A stretch of DNA of 64,000 bases, from positions 7,368,204 through 7,432,203 of the forward strand of contig NC_061785.1 in the NCBI RefSeq assembly GCF_022458985.1, given 5' to 3'. Source of the DNA: Mugil cephalus. Lineage: Eukaryota > Chordata > Actinopteri > Mugiliformes > Mugilidae. A program made the translations under genes and the position numbers. This document shows, piece after piece, positions 59,001 to 64,000 of this stretch (its first letter is position 1; every line of letters starts with the position of its first letter). The notes below the pieces were generated by a model. It saw only the letters and a program-made list of their open reading frames with translations. It ran no database searches and was not told the DNA's origin.

Positions 59001-61840
59001 AGTATTGTCAGCTAGAACTTCTTGATTGTAGCTATTCTTTGCAGCGATGTTGCAACCGTAATCAGTTGGCATCTATTTATAGTGCTGAGTTTTTAAAAAT
59101 GTCGCCCAACATGTGTGAAATGAGACTTGTTGTTCTTGAAGCGTCCAGATCTATTCAAAGTCCCTTTCACTAGTGCACGCGAGAGGGTCCGCTCTGAATT
59201 AGCCGACGCTTCACTTCAGCGTGCTGCTTCTGCCTCTGCTGCTGCCGAGCGCTACCTAGCCGCTGTGCATTTCACTCGTAACAGATGTTGAAACTACAAG
59301 GTTTAGAAGAGAAGGGGAAAGGGAGGAGGGCGGGGGTGACGCTAATCTGCACAGACTGTCCTCTGTCTGATACATGTCTCTGATAGCTCTGCATTATAAG
59401 CTACACTGCTCTTCCTGTTCTGCTGTGTAGTACCCTGACAGTGCGACAACTGTTCTCACACCGGGTTAGCGAGTCGCTTTCGTGTAGAGGTCATCAGAAC
59501 AGTGGATTGACGTCAAGACCTAGAAATCTCTGTTAATGTAGCTTCTTTTTTTTTTTGCCCTCTCCAGCGTGGTTCGTCTTGCACATTTCTCCCAAACTAA
59601 GGCTAAGAGCGGCGCGTTGCATACGCACAGTTTGATGGATGTAGTTGTTTAATGGAACATGGCAAGCTGTCTGTTACATCTTGCTTCTATTACAAGCCAA
59701 GGGCACTGGGTTGAAGCTCCTTCTAAAGCTAGTCTAATCCAATTAACGTAGTGTAGGCATGTTTTTAAAAGGATTTCCTTATATTTATTTTCTCTGTTGA
59801 GATGTTTTGAAATGGGTGAAGCTCTCGTAATTGGAATAGTTGGTGCAAAAATAACACTCGGTTGCATTTACGTTACACAATTTTAGATGCGACTCCATCG
59901 AACTTCTAAAGCTCGCGCACAACAGTTCCTGGAAAAGCGTTATTTTATTTATTTATTTATTTATTTTTAACCTTCTTTCCTTCCTCCCTCTTTGCGCAGG
60001 CGTTGTGGAGGGAGACCTAGCGGCGGTAGAAGCGTACAAGTCGTCCGGCGGGGACATCGCCCGGCAGCTCACCGCTGACGAGGTGCAGCTCCTCAACCGG
60101 GCCTCTGCGTTTGACGTAGGCTTCACCCTGGTCCACCTGGCCATTCGCTTCCAGAGGCAGGACATGCTAGCCATCCTGCTAACGGAGGTGAAAAGAAATG
60201 TTTAGATTCTGTTTGCCTTCACCAAACTTATGGAAATCTTTTGATTAATATTTCCTTTTACGTTATACAGTCATTTCCTCAAGACGAATTCAGTGTCGTT
60301 CCTGTTATTTAAATGCTAAATTATACTTCTCCTTGTCAGCCCGTCCCATCAGTCTTTAATTGTTCTTTGCTCAAGCGGACGATATATAGCAGATGCCTGT
60401 AATGCCTATAATTACAGCGGAAGTGCACTTTGAGGATTAGGTGGAGGATTAGCTTGGCTGCAGTTCTGTCTGTGGTTCCTAATGGACATGATAATACAGA
60501 GATGATGCGGTTTGCAGAGAGGACATGCCATGATTACTGGAGGCGCGGAGGGCTGCAGGGTGAAACGGAGAGAATGACCTCCTTACTGAGCACTGCAGAG
60601 TCTGATTCCCATAACAAACACAAGTAGAGGTCGAGAGAAAGCTAGACAAACATCTCTTCTTGTAATTTACAAAATACTTGAGTTTTCCATTTGGTGAATC
60701 CAAAAAGACTGAGTGGGATTAAACAAAAAAGGGAAAATTCACCAAAGCATTCGGTACGAGCCTCAAGTTTAAAATGAAAAGTCCCTCAGGATACATGCAT
60801 GTAAGGGCTGCTGCACAGCATTACTTTTTCAGTTCATTAATCGAACATTGTTTCTGATCATTCCCACTGTTAATGGACGTTATTTATACCGATCAGGCAT
60901 AACATTATTCCAAATATTGCGTACGTCTCCCTCATGCCTCAAAACAGTTTTAACAGTTGTGACTCATCAGATGACATGTGTGATCTGTGGTGTCTGTTAA
61001 CAGGATGTTGTTAGTTTGGGTTCTTTGGGTGGAGGGGAGGGGAGGGGCCTCTGTGGATCATCCCACAGATATTTTATCTGTTTGGGATCTGGTGGATTTT
61101 GGACGCCAGGTCAACACCTCGTCCTGTATTAGACACAAACTGATGCATTTACATAATCAGCGTCATCAATATTTCTTCGTTTACTACAAATAAAAACAGA
61201 AGCAGATGTTTTCTTTATGCACCTCTTAACCTCCGGTTCCTCCGTGTACACGTCCGCCAGGTGAACCAACAGGCAGCTAAATGCATCCCCTCCATGGTTT
61301 GTCCCGAGCTGACGGAGCAGATCCGGCGGGAGATCGCAGCTTCACTACATCAACGCAAAGGAGACTTCGCCTGTTACTTCCTCACGGATCTGGTCACCTT
61401 CACTCTGCCTGCAGGTAGTCACCACATCTTGATGACCGAACCGCTCTGATTGATAGCGGTCTAACTCCTTTTTTTACGTCTGCGTGTTATAAACGTGCAG
61501 CTTAACGGTGTGTGTGTGAATGTGGAACTGGAAGAATGGCAGCCAGACTCGCTGAGCAGCATTGTTCAGTAAAACTGCAGCTCAGTGTCTCATCTCAATG
61601 TCTTCACTGACATGACATGCTCTTTGCTTTTAAAGCTAGCTAGTCCCTGCTAGATAACGCAGGCTTCGCTGATAGATTAGATTTTTTTTTTCTGTGTGTG
61701 TGTGTGGGGTTTATGTCAAGCATTTCACTGCTTTTGGCTGGAGGCCAGCTGCATGGCGCTCTCCATCTCTCCGTTTCTATCCCTTGCTGTCAGACAAAGC
61801 CAGTGCCATTCACTATTGAACCGGAGAATAGCCACCAGTG

Positions 61841-61934
<94 letters not shown>

Positions 61935-62918
61935 ACAGTTCGATACACACGCAGTAGCACAACATGCTGCACAGAGCTTGTATTTACTGTGAGCCATTGA
62001 CAAAATGTCAGCCAGTGAATGGGATCGCGAAGAACGTCCCCTCTGTGTGTCGTTACTGTAGCGTTTGTGTTGCCCACGGCCTCGTGAGCCATTAGGTTAT
62101 AATGAGCATGAAAACATTATATCTGTCCCGTGCGTCTTTGCAGATATCGAGGACCTGCCGCCCGCTGTCCAGGAGAAGCTGTTCGATGAGGTGTTGGATC
62201 GAGATGTGCAGAAAGGTACCAAAGTTTATTCATACTTGTAAAGCGCGTCTACACATGTTTGTTTTCATACATGGAGGATATTTGTTATTACACCTCTGAT
62301 TCATGATTCCATACTGGGAAATTGTCCCTTTCGTCTTCTGGTCCCGCACATTTAACCAGTGACACACGCTCCAGCCACAGCACTGTACTTGTGTGAAAGC
62401 TGGTGAACATGCATGTTGGTTATGACCTATTTAAGATACCATAAACTGGGTTACTGGGGAGAGGCGGCCTGGGTTTCTGTACAGAATAAGACGGAGGGAA
62501 TACGCAGAAAAGCCAGTTATGCTACTTGCAATCTGTCTCAACAATGAGAAGCTGCAACAATGTGCACCTGAAACACGCGACACTTCTATCTGTGCCTTCT
62601 TATACTGAGTTCTTGTGACCATCAGCTTTACAGGTGGAAATATTTTCCCATTTGTTTTGCTCGTTTTCATAAAATGATTTGTCAGTGCATGCGTCATCAC
62701 TCGTCCTGTCTGTGTTCAGAATTGGAAGAGGAATCTCCGGTTATCAACTGGTCTCTGGAGCTCGGCACGCGCCTGGACAGTCGTCTGTACGCCCTGTGGA
62801 ACCGCACGGCCGGGGACTGTCTGCTGGACTCTGTTCTTCAGGCCACATGGGGCATCTACGACAAGGACTCTGTCCTCCGGAAGACGCTCCACGACAGCCT
62901 GCATGACTGCTCCCACTG
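55250..62918 (+). CDS. zranb1: ZRANB1 / TRABID ubiquitin thioesterase (3'-partial, five coding exons in window)
   Basis: TRABID is an OTU-family deubiquitinase that prefers K29/K33 (and K63) chains and has been linked to Wnt/beta-catenin signalling. The CDS is join 55250-56069, 60000-60187, 61261-61414, 62144-62215, 62720-62918. It shows three RanBP2-type NZF zinc fingers with Cys at 10/13/24/27, 91/94/105/108 and 160/163/174/177. Next come the ankyrin-like ubiquitin-binding domain (about 255-345: GVVEGDLAAVEAYKSSGGDI, VHLAIRFQRQDMLAILLTEV) and the start of the OTU domain with catalytic Cys445 in AGDCLLDS (human Cys443). The window ends inside the OTU domain after LHDSLHDCSHW; the catalytic His is beyond the edge. 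The start ATG is at 55250 after a splice acceptor. Teleosts often have two zranb1 copies; which one this is cannot be told here. Confidence 0.97.
56070..59999 (+). other. zranb1: zranb1 intron 1 of the CDS (3.9 kb)
   Basis: No coding exon seen. It contains one interspersed repeat near 58.1-58.3 kb, a T-run at about 58927-58946 and a (TTTA)n tract 35 bases before the next exon. Confidence 0.8.
58105..58325 (+). repeat. Teleost interspersed repeat (SINE/LINE-tail type)
   Basis: TCTCCCTGAGCCTGCGTGGG, CCAAAGACACGCTCGTTAGG, GTGAATGGTTGTCTG, GACCTGTCCAGGGTGTACTC and CCAGCCCCCTGTGACCCT appear in the order typical of a high-copy fish retroposon. The copy is diverged. Confidence 0.7.
60000..60187 (+). 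CDS. zranb1: zranb1 coding exon 2 (ankyrin-like UBD)
   Basis: The exon encodes VVEGDLAAVEAYKSSGGDIA, RQLTADEVQLLNRASAFDVG and FTLVHLAIRFQRQDMLAILL, then TE. Acceptor TTTGCGCAG, donor GTGAAA. Confidence 0.95.
60886..61130 (-). mobile_element. Tc1-like transposon remnant (copy 3)
   Basis: It starts ACCGATCAGGCATAACATTA, then has AACAGTTGTGACTCATCAGA and further in GGATCTGGTGGATTTTGGA and CCAGGTCAACACCTCG. These belong to the same fish element as the copies at 8.1 and 13.1 kb. The other end is missing. Confidence 0.6.
61261..61414 (+). CDS. zranb1: zranb1 coding exon 3
   Basis: The exon encodes VNQQAAKCIPSMVCPELTEQ, IRREIAASLHQRKGDFACYF and LTDLVTFTLPA, nearly identical to human. Confidence 0.96.
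61844..61933 (+). repeat. (TG)45 microsatellite
   Basis: Forty-five uninterrupted TG units in a zranb1 intron. Confidence 0.95.
62144..62215 (+). CDS. zranb1: zranb1 coding exon 4
   Basis: This 72-base exon encodes DIEDLPPAVQEKLFDEVLDR and DVQK. Acceptor TTTGCAG, donor GTACC. Confidence 0.94.
62720..62918 (+). CDS. zranb1: zranb1 coding exon 5 (OTU catalytic Cys)
   Basis: The exon encodes ELEEESPVINWSLELGTRLD, SRLYALWNRTAGDCLLDSVL and QATWGIYDKDSVLRKTLHDS, then LHDCSH. It contains the catalytic Cys in GDCLLDS and ends two bases into a Trp codon at GTGAGA. Confidence 0.96.
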
Positions 62919-64000
62919 GTGAGACGCCCACTGAGTTTCCTGTGGTCGATGTTAACTAGAATGGAATTGGGTCAATATATAATTGTAGGACTTTTAGAGC
63001 TTGTGATTGTTGACATTTTGGCTGTTTTCAGGCCTTAAATAAACATGGCCGCCTATAACCAAACAGAAAGATTCCTCTAAATGTTATATATACAATCGAG
63101 TAAATTGAAAGTTATTTATAAATATGTTGTAGTAACACTGTTGACATGCAATAAATCCCCACTTGACTCACACACTATATCAAAGTACAGAAATTTGTAT
63201 AACAAAAAGAAAAGTCTGTCATGATTATCTCGACAAAAAGAACACAAATTTTGAATAAGCTCATTTTATTATTAGTTTAGCTAATTAGAACGTGGTTGTT
63301 ATTAAATTGAAACGGTTATTTAGTGACATTTTAGTGATATCTAGTCATTTATTTTTATTAATACTTGATAGTTTCCATGATAAATAATGATAGGTTTTGT
63401 AAAGACATGATCATAATGAACAAAAAACATATATATTTTTTTACTTTTAATAAAAATGTATGCAAAATGTAACCCGACCCAACTGTTCTTTTTTTTTTTT
63501 AAGCACAGTGGAAAATAAAAACAAAATGATATTTATATTTCATTATACCATAATCCACTATAGATTTAAAGCATGTGTTTGAGCCGTAACACATGAAATA
63601 CAATAACATTTGTTTGTTGGTAATTGTTATTTCTATTTGAAACCATTAAATGGCTCAACCCTACTTTTGTTTTTGTTTTTTTAGTTTTTGGAATAATATC
63701 TTGATTTGGATTTGGATGAATTTTCTGAGGAGTTTTTAATTTCACACTGGAGCAGTTCGGCCCATTTAGACCGCTTGCTTGCTTGCCTGCTCGCCTCGAC
63801 CCTACAGTAAATAATGTTAGGAATCATTTACTTCAAATTGCCATATAAACATTTCCTCAAAAAAAAAAAAAATAAAAAAAAATACCTCAGTCCATATTGC
63901 ATCACAGCAAAGTGAGAGCAAACCCACTTAATATCATCTTTGAGTGAATATGAACATTCAGTTTTTCCACTGAGAGACTATTGGTCTTTACTTGGGGATT
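62919..64000 (+). other. zranb1: zranb1 intron running off the right edge
   Basis: AT-rich sequence with no further zranb1 exon before the window ends. The expected next residues (FYTRWKDWE in human) are not present. Confidence 0.8.

Noticed and set aside
1-64000. tRNA, rRNA, snoRNA or microRNA genes
   Set aside because: Reading for tRNA B-box-like and box C/D signatures gave nothing convincing; a covariance-model search was not possible here.

Overview
The window is vertebrate nuclear DNA, almost certainly from a ray-finned (teleost) fish. It has intron-split genes with canonical GT/AG junctions, AT-rich noncoding DNA, abundant (TG)n, (TATC)n and homopolymer microsatellites, and several interspersed repeats of the kind common in fish genomes. 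No bacterial, viral or CRISPR content was found. All family assignments come from reading translated exons against remembered vertebrate proteins; no search was run.

Five protein-coding genes can be rebuilt exon by exon, with reading frame kept across every junction. (1) oat, ornithine aminotransferase, minus strand, CDS 73-2055; its 3' exons lie off the left edge. (2) lhpp, a HAD-family phosphohistidine/phospholysine phosphatase, plus strand, complete, CDS 5191-28271, seven exons, 277 aa, with a 19.5 kb last intron. (3) fam53b (simplet), minus strand, complete CDS 35960-41798, four coding exons, 416 aa, probably with a noncoding first exon near 47.8 kb. (4) hpdl, 4-hydroxyphenylpyruvate dioxygenase-like, minus strand, complete, CDS 51486-53417, five exons, 439 aa. 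(5) zranb1 (TRABID deubiquitinase), plus strand, CDS from 55250; the first five coding exons, up to just past the catalytic cysteine, are inside the window and the rest is off the right edge.

Layout: oat and lhpp are head to head over about 3 kb (likely divergent promoters with a CRE palindrome and an NRF1 palindrome). lhpp and fam53b converge across a 7 kb gap without a gene. hpdl follows fam53b on the same strand. hpdl and zranb1 are again head to head, over about 0.7 kb. The order oat-lhpp-fam53b-zranb1 matches human 10q26. hpdl in this position, and as an intron-containing gene, does not match the human arrangement. The genes are not an operon and share no pathway: oat and hpdl are metabolic enzymes, lhpp a phosphatase, and fam53b and zranb1 are both linked in the literature to Wnt/beta-catenin signalling.

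The rest is introns and intergenic DNA. It holds three copies of a Tc1-like fish transposon, other interspersed repeats, a local duplication inside fam53b intron 1, a degenerate TTTAGCC-rich repeat field, microsatellites, and several stretches whose composition suggests conserved enhancers (low confidence). I found no clearly novel gene system.
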